Part shown: one piece after another, positions 7,173 through 17,630 of the stretch
How positions within the stretch are numbered: the stretch's first letter is position 1
How the letters are laid out: every line of letters begins with the position of its first letter
Source of the DNA: Mesorhizobium escarrei
GTDB taxonomy: Bacteria; Pseudomonadota; Alphaproteobacteria; Rhizobiales; Rhizobiaceae
DNA length: 64,000 nucleotides
NCBI RefSeq assembly: GCF_935825525.1
Contig: NZ_CAKXZT010000001.1
Coordinates: 1-64,000 of the forward strand
Direction of reading: 5' to 3'
Position numbers and translations under genes: made by a program
The notes under the pieces: model-generated
The model's database searches: none
What the model was told of the DNA's origin: nothing
Seen by the model: only the letters and a program-made list of their open reading frames with translations

Positions 7173-7248
7173 ACTCCGGCAGTCAACCGGCGCCGTTGCC
7201 GGCGAAGAGATCCGGCGCGGGTTGAGACCGCGCCGTTAGTGCAGGCGG

Positions 7249-7277
7249 CTTCTAACCCTGCCTTCCGTCAATATCAA
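7249..7277 (-). promoter_or_regulatory. Possible promoter for tRNA-Ala
   Basis: On the minus strand TTGATA (7272-7277) and TAGAAG (7249-7254) are separated by 17 bases, about 75 bases before the tRNA. The -35 matches 5 of 6 consensus bases, the -10 four of six. Confidence 0.35.
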
Positions 7278-7342
7278 GCCTTTAAGAGCCGCTTTTTATC
7301 AAGACCCCGCGAAAGTCGGCGGGCGCTGTGTGAGAGGCCGGA

Positions 7343-7729
7343 TCAGACTTCGTCGTCGTCGTCGCCGACGCCGATCATGTCGGCGACATCGTCGTCCTCT
7401 TCCTCTTCGTCGGCGAGGAAGGTATCGTCGTCGTCGCCGAGGTCCACGTCGTCCTCGTCATCGCCAAGATCGGGAAGATCGTCGGGTTTCGCATCCTCGT
7501 CTGCCTCTTCGAGCGAGACGACCTCGACGCCCTCTTCCTCCTCGGCGTCGACTTCCTTCTCGACAACTTCCTCTTCCTCCTCAAGGGCGGCAATCTTGCC
7601 TTCCTCGAAATAAGAGCGGGGATAGCTCTTGCCGGTATAGGGCGAGACGATCGGATCCTTGTTCAGATCGTAGAATTTTTGACCCGTCTCGGGGTCGATG
7701 CGTTTGGTGCCAAGTTCGGGTTTTGCCAC
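7343..7729 (-). CDS. TIGR02300 family acidic protein, 128 aa
   Basis: I set the start at GTG 7729, preceded by GAGG five bases upstream, so that the product begins with the conserved KPELGTKRIDPETGQKFYDL and PIVSPYTGKSYPRSYFEEG block. The rest is extremely acidic, with long runs of Asp and Glu (for example LADEEEEDDDVADMIGVGDD). Proteins of this family are alphaproteobacterial, conserved beside aroA, and have no established role. The short N-terminal block (PETGQKFYDL...SPYTG) resembles small zinc-ribbon-like folds without the cysteines. The GAC/GAG-rich DNA makes long arginine-rich frames on the other strand, which are shadows. Confidence 0.9.
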   Translation of the reverse strand: MAKPELGTKRIDPETGQKFYDLNKDPIVSPYTGKSYPRSYFEEGKIAALEEEEEVVEKEVDAEEEEGVEVVSLEEADEDAKPDDLPDLGDDEDDVDLGDDDDTFLADEEEEDDDVADMIGVGDDDDEV

Positions 7730-7820
7730 AGCAAGCCTCGTCGATGAAAGTTTGGTCCCCATAACCACAGTTTACGGCGCTGTCAAAGCCTAAAGCCAAG
7801 GTTACAAATCCCCGCCTTGA

Positions 7821-9284
<1,464 letters not shown>

Positions 9285-9343
9285 CAGTTGATGGCAATCA
9301 ATAGCCTTGGAGCGTGGGACCAAATTGGAACGTCGGCGGGACA

Positions 9344-9518
9344 GCGCCCCCCTCTGTCCTGCCGGACGTCTCCCCCACAAGGGGGGAGATTGGCGGCTTG
9401 GCCGCTCCGCTCAACCCTGCAACTTAGACAATTGGCGAAAGCCGCGATGACGGCCGATCTCCCCCCAAGTGGGGGAGATGCCAAGTTCTGGCAAAGAGAG
9501 CAGGACAGAGGGGGGCGC
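9344..9518. repeat. Composite palindromic intergenic repeat between aroA and cmk
   Basis: Outer arms at 9344-9362 and 9500-9518 form a perfect 19-bp inverted repeat (GCGCCCCCCTCTGTCCTGC and its complement). Inside are two hairpins, TCTCCCCC-acaa-GGGGGGAGA near 9369-9389 and ATCTCCCCC-caag-GGGGGAGAT near 9457-9479. The design matches palindromic intergenic elements scattered through rhizobial genomes. It fills most of the 290-base gap. Confidence 0.75.
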
Positions 9519-9574
9519 GAAGGATCGCCACGCCTGTCTGGATCATTGCAATTTTCGCGTACGGTGGGCGGCGA

Positions 9575-10225
9575 ATGACTTCGACCTTCACCATCGCCAT
9601 CGATGGGCCGGCAGGCGCCGGCAAAGGCACCCTGGCGCGGCGGCTGGCCGACCACTATCGGCTGAACCTGCTCGACACCGGCCTCACCTATCGCGCGGTG
9701 GCGCACGCGCTGCTTCGGCTGGGTCTGCCGCTCGACAATGTCTCGGCCGCCGAAACCGCTGCCCGTCAGGTCGACCTGGCCAAGCTCGACCGGTCGGTGC
9801 TGTCGGCGCATGCGGTCGGCGAAGCGGCTTCGAAAGTGGCTGTCATCCCTTCGGTGCGGCGCATACTGGTCGAAAAGCAGCGCGAATTCGCCAAGGCGCC
9901 GCCGGGCGCCGTGCTCGACGGCCGCGACATCGGCACCGTCGTCTGTCCCGACGCCGACATAAAACTCTATGTGACGGCGAGCGCCGAGGTGCGGGCACAA
10001 CGCAGGCTGGCCGAGATCGAGAGCATCGGCGGCACCGCCAATTTCAACGAAATCCTCGCCGATATCCTGCGCCGAGACGAGCGCGACATGGGTCGCGCCG
10101 ACTCGCCCCTGAAGCCGGCCGCCGACGCGCACTTGCTCGACACGTCGGAAATGGCTATAGAAGCCGCGTTCCTGGCGGCCAAGGCGATCATCGACGACGT
10201 TCTGGCCAAGAGAAACAACGCCTGA
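9575..10225 (+). CDS. cmk: Cytidylate kinase
   Basis: Phosphorylates CMP and dCMP with ATP in pyrimidine salvage and nucleotide balance. The 216-residue product has the P-loop [18 protein letters not shown] at about residues 8-25, [11 protein letters not shown] for the nucleoside-binding segment, and [20 protein letters not shown] followed by [17 protein letters not shown], all diagnostic of the family. Length is normal for a bacterial CMP kinase. The ATG lies in GGCGGCGAATG with only a weak purine-rich signal. It is followed 204 bases later by rpsA, a widely conserved neighbour. Confidence 0.96.
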   Translation: MTSTFTIAIDGPAGAGKGTLARRLADHYRLNLLDTGLTYRAVAHALLRLGLPLDNVSAAETAARQVDLAKLDRSVLSAHAVGEAASKVAVIPSVRRILVEKQREFAKAPPGAVLDGRDIGTVVCPDADIKLYVTASAEVRAQRRLAEIESIGGTANFNEILADILRRDERDMGRADSPLKPAADAHLLDTSEMAIEAAFLAAKAIIDDVLAKRNNA

Positions 10226-10429
10226 GCCGGGTTTCCTGCCGTTGCCGATTGCCGGCGGCGAAAAGGTACCCATATCGGGCACGAACCAGCCTGCCAGCAT
10301 TCTTCATGCGCCGGAATTGCCGCTTAGGCGGCCAAGGGCTTTTTTGAAGCCCGGAACGCCGGCAGGCCAACGCAACGCTAACCCACGGCGCCCGTCCCGC
10401 TTGAGATGCGGGGCATTCCAGGAGAACCT

Positions 10430-12127
10430 ATGTCAGTTGCAAACCCCACTCGCGATGATTTCGCGAGCCTGCTCGAAGAATCATTTTCCGCCGGCCATTC
10501 CGGCGAAGGCCAAGTCGTCAAGGGCACGATCACCGCGATCGAAAAGGACATGGCTATCATCGATGTCGGCCTCAAGGTCGAAGGCCGCGTGCCGCTGAAG
10601 GAATTCGGCGTCAAGGGCAAGGACTCGACGCTTAAGGTCGGCGACACGGTCGAAGTCTATGTCGAGCGCATCGAGAACGCGCTTGGCGAAGCGATGCTGT
10701 CGCGTGAGAAGGCCCGTCGCGAAGAGAGCTGGGTCCGGCTCGAAGAGAAGTTCACCAAGGGCGAGCGCGTCGAAGGCGTCATCTTCAACCAGGTTAAGGG
10801 CGGCTTCACCGTCGATCTCGACGGCGCCGTGGCCTTCCTGCCGCGCAGCCAGGTCGACATCCGCCCGATCCGCGACGTCTCGCCGCTGATGCACAATCCG
10901 CAGCCTTTCGAGATCCTCAAGATGGATCGCCGCCGCGGCAACATCGTGGTGTCGCGCCGCACCGTGCTCGAGGAGAGCCGCGCCGAACAGCGTTCGGAAA
11001 TCGTGCAGAACCTCGAAGAGGGCCAGGTGGTCGAAGGCGTCGTCAAGAACATCACCGACTATGGTGCGTTCGTCGATCTCGGCGGCATCGACGGCCTGCT
11101 GCATGTCACTGACATGGCATGGCGCCGCGTCAACCATCCGACCGAAATCCTCAACATCGGCCAGACGGTCAAGGTGCAGATCATCCGCATCAACCAGGAA
11201 ACCCACCGCATCTCGCTCGGCATGAAGCAGCTCGAGAGCGACCCGTGGTCCGAGATCGGAACGAAATTCCCGATCGGCAAGAAGATCAAGGGCACCGTCA
11301 CCAACATCACCGACTACGGCGCGTTCGTCGAGCTGGAGCCGGGCATCGAGGGCCTCATCCACGTTTCGGAAATGTCGTGGACGAAGAAGAACGTGCATCC
11401 CGGCAAGATCCTGTCGACGACGCAGGAAGTCGACGTGGTGGTGCTCGAGGTCGATCCGGCCAAGCGCCGCATCTCGCTCGGCCTCAAGCAGACGCTCGAG
11501 AACCCGTGGCAGGCTTTCGCCAGCAGCCATCCGGTCGGCAGCCAGGTCGAGGGCGAGGTCAAGAACAAGACCGAGTTCGGCCTGTTCATCGGCCTCGAGG
11601 GCGACGTCGACGGCATGGTCCATCTTTCCGACCTCGACTGGACCCGTCCGGGCGAGCAGGTGATCGAGGAGTACAATCGCGGCGACATCGTCAAGGCGCA
11701 GGTGCTCGACGTCGACATCGACAAGGAGCGCATCTCGCTCGGCATCAAGCAGTTGGCCAAGGATACGGCCGGCGAGGCGGCGACTTCAGGCGAACTGCGC
11801 AAGAACGCGGTCGTCACCTGCGAGGTTACCGGCGTCAAGGATGGCGGTCTGGAAGTGCGGCTGGTCGACAGCGGCATCGAGACCTTCATCAAGCGCTCCG
11901 ACCTCAGCCGTGACCGCGACGAGCAGCGCCCCGAGCGCTTCACGGTCGGCCAGAAGGTCGACGCCCGCGTCATCGCCTTCGACAAGAAGACCCGCAAACT
12001 GCAGGTCTCGATCAAGGCGCTGGAAATCGCCGAAGAGAAGGAAGCGGTCGCCCAGTACGGCTCGACCGACTCCGGCGCTTCGCTGGGCGACATCCTGGGT
12101 GCCGCGCTGAAGAAGCAGGGCAGCTAA
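10430..12127 (+). CDS. rpsA: 30S ribosomal protein S1
   Basis: S1 binds mRNA on the small subunit and helps load structured transcripts. The 565-residue protein has six S1 motifs; recognisable units begin at [97 protein letters not shown] and [22 protein letters not shown] 10430 is preceded by CAGGAGAACCT; the earlier in-frame ATG at 10406 lacks a site. A clear intrinsic terminator follows. Confidence 0.98.
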   Translation: MSVANPTRDDFASLLEESFSAGHSGEGQVVKGTITAIEKDMAIIDVGLKVEGRVPLKEFGVKGKDSTLKVGDTVEVYVERIENALGEAMLSREKARREESWVRLEEKFTKGERVEGVIFNQVKGGFTVDLDGAVAFLPRSQVDIRPIRDVSPLMHNPQPFEILKMDRRRGNIVVSRRTVLEESRAEQRSEIVQNLEEGQVVEGVVKNITDYGAFVDLGGIDGLLHVTDMAWRRVNHPTEILNIGQTVKVQIIRINQETHRISLGMKQLESDPWSEIGTKFPIGKKIKGTVTNITDYGAFVELEPGIEGLIHVSEMSWTKKNVHPGKILSTTQEVDVVVLEVDPAKRRISLGLKQTLENPWQAFASSHPVGSQVEGEVKNKTEFGLFIGLEGDVDGMVHLSDLDWTRPGEQVIEEYNRGDIVKAQVLDVDIDKERISLGIKQLAKDTAGEAATSGELRKNAVVTCEVTGVKDGGLEVRLVDSGIETFIKRSDLSRDRDEQRPERFTVGQKVDARVIAFDKKTRKLQVSIKALEIAEEKEAVAQYGSTDSGASLGDILGAALKKQGS

Positions 12128-12164
12128 CTCTACAACGCCACGCCTCGCGCGCGGCCTGTAAACA

Positions 12165-12197
12165 AACCTCGTCGGAGCGATCCGGCGGGGTTTTTGT
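12165..12197 (+). terminator. Rho-independent terminator of rpsA
   Basis: Arms 12165-12176 (AACCTCGTCGGA) and 12181-12192 (TCCGGCGGGGTT) form a stem with G-U pairs and a GCGA loop, followed by a T-run. It is 37 bases past the rpsA stop. Confidence 0.85.
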
Positions 12198-12301
12198 TTT
12201 GACCGTGGCCATGGCATCAGAGCCAAAGCCTGCCCCGGGCCTGCCTGCCTCGGGATGGCGCCCGGTTTTTTTGGAAATCCGCGCTCAAGCAGAAAGAGAG
12301 A

Positions 12302-13009
12302 TCAGGCCCTGCCGTAAAGCGGCACCAGCGTGCCGCTCATCGCCAGATTGGCCGGCGAAGCGAGGTAGGCAATGGCCTCCGCCGCCGCTTCGAGGCTGAC
12401 CCATTTGCCGAAATCGGCGGCCGGCATGTCAGCCCGGGTGGCCGGCGTGTCGAGGGTCGAAGGCGCGACCGCGTTGACCAGAATGCCTTTGCCCTTGAGT
12501 TCTTCCGCCATCGCCACCGTCATTGCCGCGACCGCCGCCTTGCTGGCGGCATAGGCGACCATGCCGGAACCGCGCCGCAGGTCGAGCCCGGCGCGCGCCG
12601 TGACATTGACGATGCGGCCCGACACGGAAGATTCCAGCATCGAGCGGATCGCCGCGCGGCAGCACAGGAAGGTGGTGCGGGCGTTGGTGTCCATCATTTC
12701 GGCAAAGGACGCGGGCTCGATCTTCTCGACCGGCGCGGCGGTGAAGCCGCCGGCCAGATGGATCGATGCCCATAAATCGGTAACGCTGGCGTAGAACGCA
12801 TCGACCTTGGCGGGGTCGGCGAGATCGACATTGTGCGCCAGCCTGACGCGCTCATGTGCCGGGAAAGGAAAATGCGCGGGCGCGGCGGCATGGGCGTTCG
12901 GCACATGGCAGATCGCGCCCTGCTCCAGCAGTTTGCCGACAACCGCGCCACCGAGCGCTCCGGTGCCGCCGGTCACCACAACATGCCTGCCGTCCAGTGT
13001 ATCCGTCAT
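12302..13009 (-). CDS. Short-chain dehydrogenase/reductase family protein
   Basis: A 235-residue SDR with the cofactor motif VVVTGGTGALGGAV near residues 10-23, the NAR stabilising segment (DTNARTTFLCC), the catalytic YAASK at about residues 155-159 and the C-terminal LVNAVAPSTLDTPATRADMP. Where classical SDRs have the active-site serine (NVSS) this protein reads NVTARAG, so Ser is replaced by Ala with a Thr beside it, and two extra residues separate it from the Tyr. It probably binds NAD(P)H, but its activity may be altered. It lies 161 bases downstream of the AruI-like gene on the same strand and could be part of that operon or separate. Confidence 0.8.
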   Translation of the reverse strand: MTDTLDGRHVVVTGGTGALGGAVVGKLLEQGAICHVPNAHAAAPAHFPFPAHERVRLAHNVDLADPAKVDAFYASVTDLWASIHLAGGFTAAPVEKIEPASFAEMMDTNARTTFLCCRAAIRSMLESSVSGRIVNVTARAGLDLRRGSGMVAYAASKAAVAAMTVAMAEELKGKGILVNAVAPSTLDTPATRADMPAADFGKWVSLEAAAEAIAYLASPANLAMSGTLVPLYGRA

Positions 13010-13170
13010 CTTCGACCGCTCCAGTCACTCTTATGCCGCACCCCCGCCGAAGGTCGCGCCTTTCGCACAATCACTCAACCGAAATCTCGATGACGCAGCG
13101 TCGTTTGCGCGCGTCAAGCCGGCGGCCATCCGACGAGGATCGCATTGCCAAGCAGACGCTGCCACAGCAC

Positions 13171-14751
13171 TCAATCGACAGTGATCTCGATGACATACGG
13201 CAGTCCGGTCGCACGCGCGCGCTTGAGTGCGTCTCCCAGATGACCGATGCCGGCGAGCCGCTCGGCGGCAATGCCATAGGCCTCGGCCAGCTTGCAGAAA
13301 TCAGGCGGCGCCGGCGAGACGCCGACCGGCTCGACGCCGACATCGAGCATCGAGGTTTCGATTTCGCGATAGCCGAGATTGTTCCAGACGACGAAGATCA
13401 CCGGCGCCGCAGCGTCGAGCGCGGCGCCAAGCTCCGGCAGCGTGAACTGGAAACCACCGTCGCCGGTGAGACAAACGACCGGCGCATCAGGCACGGCAAG
13501 GGCTGCGCCGATCGCCGCCGGCGGACCATAGCCCAGCGCGCCGAAGCCGGTTGCGGCGTTGAACCAGCCGCCCGGACGGTCGTGATCGTAATAGAGGTTG
13601 GCGGCATAGACCGGCTGGGTCGAATCGCCGACGATGATCGAGCCCGGCAATGCATCGCGGATCATTTCGACGGCGCGGGTTTGCGCCTGGAGAGCCGGGG
13701 CCATTTCGGCAAAGGCCGCTTGCCTTGTCGCAGCGGCGCGAGCCTGACCGTCGCCCGATGGCGGCTGGTTCGTGCCAATCTCGACAAGCAGCGCCTCGAG
13801 TGCTACGCCGCAATCGGCATGGATCGAAATCCGGGCCGGCCGGCGGGCAAGCTGGTCGGCGCCGATGTCGATGCGGATCAGATTGGCCGGCAGGACAAAG
13901 TTGCCGTCACTATATCCGTCGTAGTCGGTCGGGCCGAATTCGGTGCCGGCCGCGATGACCAGATCGGCCTCGGCCATCAATGCACGCACTGCCTTCAGGC
14001 TGGGGCTCGCCGGCACGCCGAGCGGATGGCGATGCAGCAGGCCGCGGGCATTGGCCGTCTGGACAACCGGCGCTCCCAGCCTTTCGGCAAGGCGCCGTAA
14101 CGGCGCTTCGGCTCTCTTGGCTCCGCCGCCGGCAAGGATCAGCGGGCGGCGGGCAGCCGCGCAAAGTTCTGCCGCCTCTGCTATCGCCGCCGCATCCGGT
14201 TCGGGCGGCGCGACATTCGTCAGCAAAGCGGCGATGCCGTCGGCCGGCTTGACCATGATATCGGTCGGGATCTCGATATGGACCGGGCCCGGACGCGACG
14301 ACGAAAACAGGGCGAAAGCGCGGGCAAGAACGCCCGGCAGTTCGTCGGCGTCGGTGACACGGTGCGAAAACAGCGCGACCTTTTCCATCATGCCGCGCTG
14401 GTCGGGCAGTTCGTGCAGATGGCCAAGGCCCTTGCCCAGTGTGGGCGTGGCGTTGACGCCCGAGATCACCAGCATCGGAACCGAATCGGAACGGGCTTGG
14501 CCCATGGCGGTGATGGTGTTGGTCAGCCCCGGACCGGTTATGACGAAGGCGACGCCGGGCTTGCCGCTGGCGCGCGCATAACCGTCGGCCATGAAGCCGG
14601 CGCCCTGCTCGTGACGCGGGGTGACGTGGCGGATTTTCGAGCGCGCCAGCCCGCGATAGAGTTCGACCGTATGCACACCCGGAATGCCGAAGACCGTGTC
14701 GACGTCATGGGCTTCGAGCAAAGTGATGAGCGCTTCGCCGACTGTCGTCAT
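13171..14751 (-). CDS. aruI: 5-guanidino-2-oxopentanoate (2-ketoarginine) decarboxylase, TPP-dependent
   Basis: A 526-residue thiamine-diphosphate enzyme. The N-terminal domain has FGIPGVHTVELYRGL, IRHVTPRHEQGAGFMADGYA and GPGLTNTITAMGQARSDSVP, which match AruI-type proteins closely; the catalytic Glu is in RHEQG. The C-terminal TPP motif is GDGGFQFTLPELGAALD followed by WNNLGY. AruI converts 2-ketoarginine to 4-guanidinobutyraldehyde in the arginine transaminase route. The start is ATG 14751, which overlaps the stop of the amidinohydrolase-like gene by four bases (ATGA), so they are translationally coupled; the frame stays open further upstream to 15081 only as an overlap with that gene. No transaminase or aldehyde dehydrogenase is seen nearby. 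Confidence 0.82.
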   Translation of the reverse strand: MTTVGEALITLLEAHDVDTVFGIPGVHTVELYRGLARSKIRHVTPRHEQGAGFMADGYARASGKPGVAFVITGPGLTNTITAMGQARSDSVPMLVISGVNATPTLGKGLGHLHELPDQRGMMEKVALFSHRVTDADELPGVLARAFALFSSSRPGPVHIEIPTDIMVKPADGIAALLTNVAPPEPDAAAIAEAAELCAAARRPLILAGGGAKRAEAPLRRLAERLGAPVVQTANARGLLHRHPLGVPASPSLKAVRALMAEADLVIAAGTEFGPTDYDGYSDGNFVLPANLIRIDIGADQLARRPARISIHADCGVALEALLVEIGTNQPPSGDGQARAAATRQAAFAEMAPALQAQTRAVEMIRDALPGSIIVGDSTQPVYAANLYYDHDRPGGWFNAATGFGALGYGPPAAIGAALAVPDAPVVCLTGDGGFQFTLPELGAALDAAAPVIFVVWNNLGYREIETSMLDVGVEPVGVSPAPPDFCKLAEAYGIAAERLAGIGHLGDALKRARATGLPYVIEITVD

Positions 14752-15623
14752 TGTCTGAGCACCGGACGTGTGAGGCAGGTCGGTCCGCCCTCGCAGGCGA
14801 TGCACAGCGCGTCCGCCTCGAAGGTCGAAACCCTGCAGCCGGCGGCCGCCATGGCCGCCGCCGTCTTCGGGAAGCCGGCAACGGCGATCACCTCGCGCGG
14901 CGCGGTCGGCAGCACATTGAGGCTGAGGCCGTTGGAGGCGAAGAACTCCTCGGCGTCGCCCTCGACCAGGCGAATGCCTCGCACTCGCAGCATCTGGTAG
15001 AAGGCAGCCGGTAAAAGCGGTGCATGGACCAGCGCCAGATCGTCGGCGAGCGGACTGATCACCGACATCAGATGCAGGCAAGCCTCCTCGCCATGCCAGA
15101 GCGGCAGGTCGTAACCATAGACCTGGATACCCTTGGGTGCGAGCAGGTTCGCGAGTTGCTGGATGCCGTCCTGGTTGGTGCGCACGCCGCGGCCGACGGC
15201 CAGCGTCCGAGAATCCACCCAGACGCAGTCACCGCCCTCGACTTGCCCGGGATGCTCGATGCGGCCGAGTATAGGCACGCCCATGCGCTTGTAGGCCGCC
15301 TCGTGCAGGCCGGGCTCAGCCAGGCGCAGCGCCTTGCCCATGGCAAGAATGATGGCGCCGTGGTCGGTCATCAGTGAGGGATCGTGTGTGAAGACGGAAT
15401 CGGCAAGCCCGTCATCGGCGTCGGTCAGCCATTCGATCTCGGCGCCGGATGCCAGAACCAGCGTCGTCAGCGCCTGATGCTGGGCGGCGGCCTTTTGCGG
15501 ATCGAAGCCAGGGCCATAGTGCCATTCCGATGCTTTGGCGCGAAACATGGCGCTTGCGGCGGACCGCATCAGCACGCGCTGCAGGGGCCCGGCCATGGAC
15601 TGCGACCCGTATGCTTTACCCAC
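14748..15623 (-). CDS. Amidinohydrolase of the DDAH / arginine-deiminase superfamily
   Basis: The product (291 residues from GTG 15623) shows the guanidino-modifying fold: FTHDPSLMTDHG for the first substrate loop, HPGQVEGGDCVWVD with an acidic residue and active-site environment, and the C-terminal ACEGGPTCLTRP with the expected nucleophilic cysteine. Enzymes of this fold hydrolyse or transfer the guanidino group of arginine, methylarginines or related compounds. I chose GTG 15623 because AGGAG sits six bases upstream; the frame is open to a TTG at 15809 that would abut the divergent ABC gene. It leads a coupled pair with the AruI-like gene and diverges from the ABC transporter, so a guanidino substrate is likely. 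The exact substrate is not known. Confidence 0.78.
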   Translation of the reverse strand: MGKAYGSQSMAGPLQRVLMRSAASAMFRAKASEWHYGPGFDPQKAAAQHQALTTLVLASGAEIEWLTDADDGLADSVFTHDPSLMTDHGAIILAMGKALRLAEPGLHEAAYKRMGVPILGRIEHPGQVEGGDCVWVDSRTLAVGRGVRTNQDGIQQLANLLAPKGIQVYGYDLPLWHGEEACLHLMSVISPLADDLALVHAPLLPAAFYQMLRVRGIRLVEGDAEEFFASNGLSLNVLPTAPREVIAVAGFPKTAAAMAAAGCRVSTFEADALCIACEGGPTCLTRPVLRQ

Positions 15624-15811
15624 CAAGTGCTCCTGAAACATCCCATCCAGCCAATAGCCACTCAGCGAGCCGCGATCAATGGTCCAAAAAGCATGGTTGA
15701 CGGAGGCAAGCGGAACGGTCCATCTTGAGAATAAGAAGTCTGTCCAGTGATGGTAATGGGTAAAAAATTCCAGCAGCGACGGGTCCAGCCGCTTCGTGAG
15801 GCACCGCAAAG
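15624..15811. promoter_or_regulatory. Divergent promoter region between guanidino-catabolic genes and ABC transporter
   Basis: About 190 bases separate the two starts, 15623 leftward and 15812 rightward. Promoters for both units must lie here if the start choices are right. No obvious operator palindrome or strong -35/-10 pair was found. Confidence 0.4.
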
Positions 15812-16627
15812 GTGATCGCGCAAGGCACGGCTCCCGCCCTGAAGTATACGGCGCAGAACGACGCCGCCGAAGCCATCCATGTCGAGAACCTGCATAAAAG
15901 ATTCGGCGAACTGCATGTGCTGAAGGGTGTTTCGCTGTCGGCGCGCGACGGCGAGGTCATCGCCATCATCGGCGGCAGCGGCTCGGGCAAATCGACGCTG
16001 CTGCGCTGCATCAATTGCCTGGAGAACCCGACCAGCGGGATCGTCCGCGTCAATGGCGAGGAAATCCGGATGAAGGCCGACAGCCATGGCCACACCGTTC
16101 CCGCTGACCGCAAGCAGATCGAGCGCATCCGCTCCAAGCTCGGCATGGTCTTCCAGAATTTCAATCTGTGGAGCCACATGACGCTGATCGAGAACGTCAT
16201 CGAGGTTCCGGTGCATGTTCTGGGCGTCAAGCGCGATGTGGCCATCGCCGAGGCGGAAAAGCTGCTTGCCCGCGTCGGCCTGGCCGAAAAGCGCGATGTC
16301 TATCCGGCCTATCTGTCAGGCGGCCAGCAGCAGCGTGCGGCCATCGCCCGGGCGCTGGCCATCAATCCGCGCGTCATGCTGTTCGACGAGCCGACTTCGG
16401 CGCTGGACCCGGAACTGATCGGCGAGGTGCTGAAGGTGATCGGCGATCTGGCGCGCGAAGGCCGCACCATGGTGCTGGTTACCCACGAGATGAAGTTCGC
16501 CCGCGAGGTCGCGACGCATGTCGTCTACCTCTACAACGGACTGGTCGAGGAAGAAGGGCCGCCGGAGCAGATCTTCGGCGCGCCCAAATCCGAAAGGCTG
16601 AAGCAATTCATCCGCAACATCGGTTAA
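15812..16627 (+). CDS. Polar amino-acid ABC transporter, ATP-binding protein (HisP/GlnQ type)
   Basis: The ATPase of a PAAT-family importer, 271 residues. Walker A is IIGGSGSGKSTLLRC near residues 52-66, the Q-loop is MVFQNFNLWSHMTLIENV, the signature YLSGGQQQRAAIARAL and Walker B VMLFDEPTSALDP follow, and the switch histidine is in VLVTHEMKFA. The N-terminal 20 residues are an extension relative to HisP. GTG 15812 is the start; GAGG lies about 12 bases before it. It is the first gene of the unit ATPase - binding protein - two permeases, opposite the amidinohydrolase/AruI pair, so the substrate is probably arginine or a related guanidino or basic amino acid. Confidence 0.93.
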   Translation: MIAQGTAPALKYTAQNDAAEAIHVENLHKRFGELHVLKGVSLSARDGEVIAIIGGSGSGKSTLLRCINCLENPTSGIVRVNGEEIRMKADSHGHTVPADRKQIERIRSKLGMVFQNFNLWSHMTLIENVIEVPVHVLGVKRDVAIAEAEKLLARVGLAEKRDVYPAYLSGGQQQRAAIARALAINPRVMLFDEPTSALDPELIGEVLKVIGDLAREGRTMVLVTHEMKFAREVATHVVYLYNGLVEEEGPPEQIFGAPKSERLKQFIRNIG

Positions 16628-16677
16628 GCCGAGGCGGATGAAAAAACGGGAACAACAACAAACTGGGAGTTTTTGGT

Positions 16678-17472
16678 ATGAAGACCGTTCTGAAAACATT
16701 TGCCGCAGCACTTCTGCTCGGCGTCGCCGCGATGGGCATGGCAAAGGCCGAGCCGGTCAAGATCGGCGTCGCTGCCGAACCCTATCCGCCTTTCACCTCG
16801 CCGGATGCTTCCGGCAAATGGGTTGGCTGGGAGATCGAATTCATCGACGCCGTCTGCGCCGAGCAGAAACTCGATTGCGTCATCACCCCCGTCGCCTGGG
16901 ACGGCATCATCCCGGCGCTGACAACCAAGAAGATCGACGTCATCGCCAGTTCCATGTCGATCACCGACGAGCGCAAGAAGACGATCGACTTCTCCGACAA
17001 ATATTACAACACCCCGACAGCCATCATTGGGCCGAAGGACCAGAAGTTCGGCGCTACCCCGGAAGATCTCAAGGGCAAGATCATCGGCGTGCAAGTTTCG
17101 ACCGTGCATGCCGACTACGTCAAGAAGCACTTCACCGAAGCCGCGGAAATCAAGGAATATCAGACTCAGGACGAAGCCAACCAGGATCTTGCCGCCGGCC
17201 GTGTCGATGCCGTGCAGGCCGATTCCATCGCGCTCGATGCCTTCCTGAAATCGGATCAGGGCAAGCAATGCTGCGATCTGAAGGGCACGGTCGCGCCGGA
17301 TTTGGCTATCCTCGGGCCCGGCGTCGGCGCCGGTGTCCGCAAGGAAGACACCGAGCTGAAGGAGAAGATCAACGCCGGCATCAAGGCGATCCGCGCCAAC
17401 GGTAAATATGACGAGATTTCGAAGAAATACTTCGATTTCGACATCTATGGCGACGACACACAGTCGAACTGA
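16678..17472 (+). CDS. Periplasmic amino-acid-binding protein of the ABC importer
   Basis: A 264-residue SBP of the lysine/arginine/ornithine-binding class. The signal peptide ends MGMAKA before EPVKIGVAAEPYPPFTS, the start of the mature family-3 fold. GWEIEFIDAVCAEQKLDC, AWDGIIPALTTKKIDVIASS and MSITDERKKTIDFSDKYY are the conserved ligand-lobe motifs, and DEANQDLAAGRVDAV the second-lobe motif. GGGAG precedes ATG 16678. It lies 50 bases after the ATPase gene and is followed by a hairpin before the permeases, an arrangement often used to raise binding-protein mRNA above that of the permeases. Confidence 0.94.
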   Translation: MKTVLKTFAAALLLGVAAMGMAKAEPVKIGVAAEPYPPFTSPDASGKWVGWEIEFIDAVCAEQKLDCVITPVAWDGIIPALTTKKIDVIASSMSITDERKKTIDFSDKYYNTPTAIIGPKDQKFGATPEDLKGKIIGVQVSTVHADYVKKHFTEAAEIKEYQTQDEANQDLAAGRVDAVQADSIALDAFLKSDQGKQCCDLKGTVAPDLAILGPGVGAGVRKEDTELKEKINAGIKAIRANGKYDEISKKYFDFDIYGDDTQSN

Positions 17473-17496
17473 CGGCGTGCATCCCTGAGCGAATAA

Positions 17497-17525
17497 CCAC
17501 GCGGCGCAGACGGCGCGCCGTGTGG
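17497..17525 (+). promoter_or_regulatory. Intra-operon hairpin after the binding-protein gene
   Basis: CCACGCGGCGC (17497-17507) pairs with GCGCCGTGTGG (17515-17525) with one G-U pair and a 7-base loop. No T-run follows, so it more likely protects the upstream mRNA or attenuates than terminates. It sits between binding-protein and permease genes. Confidence 0.5.
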
Positions 17526-17630
17526 CCTCGTCGAAATTCACCCACGCAAGCTTTCCGCTGACGGCATCGCCGGCGGTTTGGCGCCAGCAATTCGGGGGCG
17601 ACGCTGATTGACGCATTTCTACCGGCCTCT

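Noticed and set aside
7330..7764. Arginine-rich and serine-rich plus-strand frames over the TIGR02300 gene
   Set aside because: They result from the GAC/GAG repeats of the acidic protein read on the other strand.
14752..15081. N-terminal extension of the AruI-like frame
   Set aside because: It overlaps the coupled upstream gene; the family N-terminus starts at 14751.
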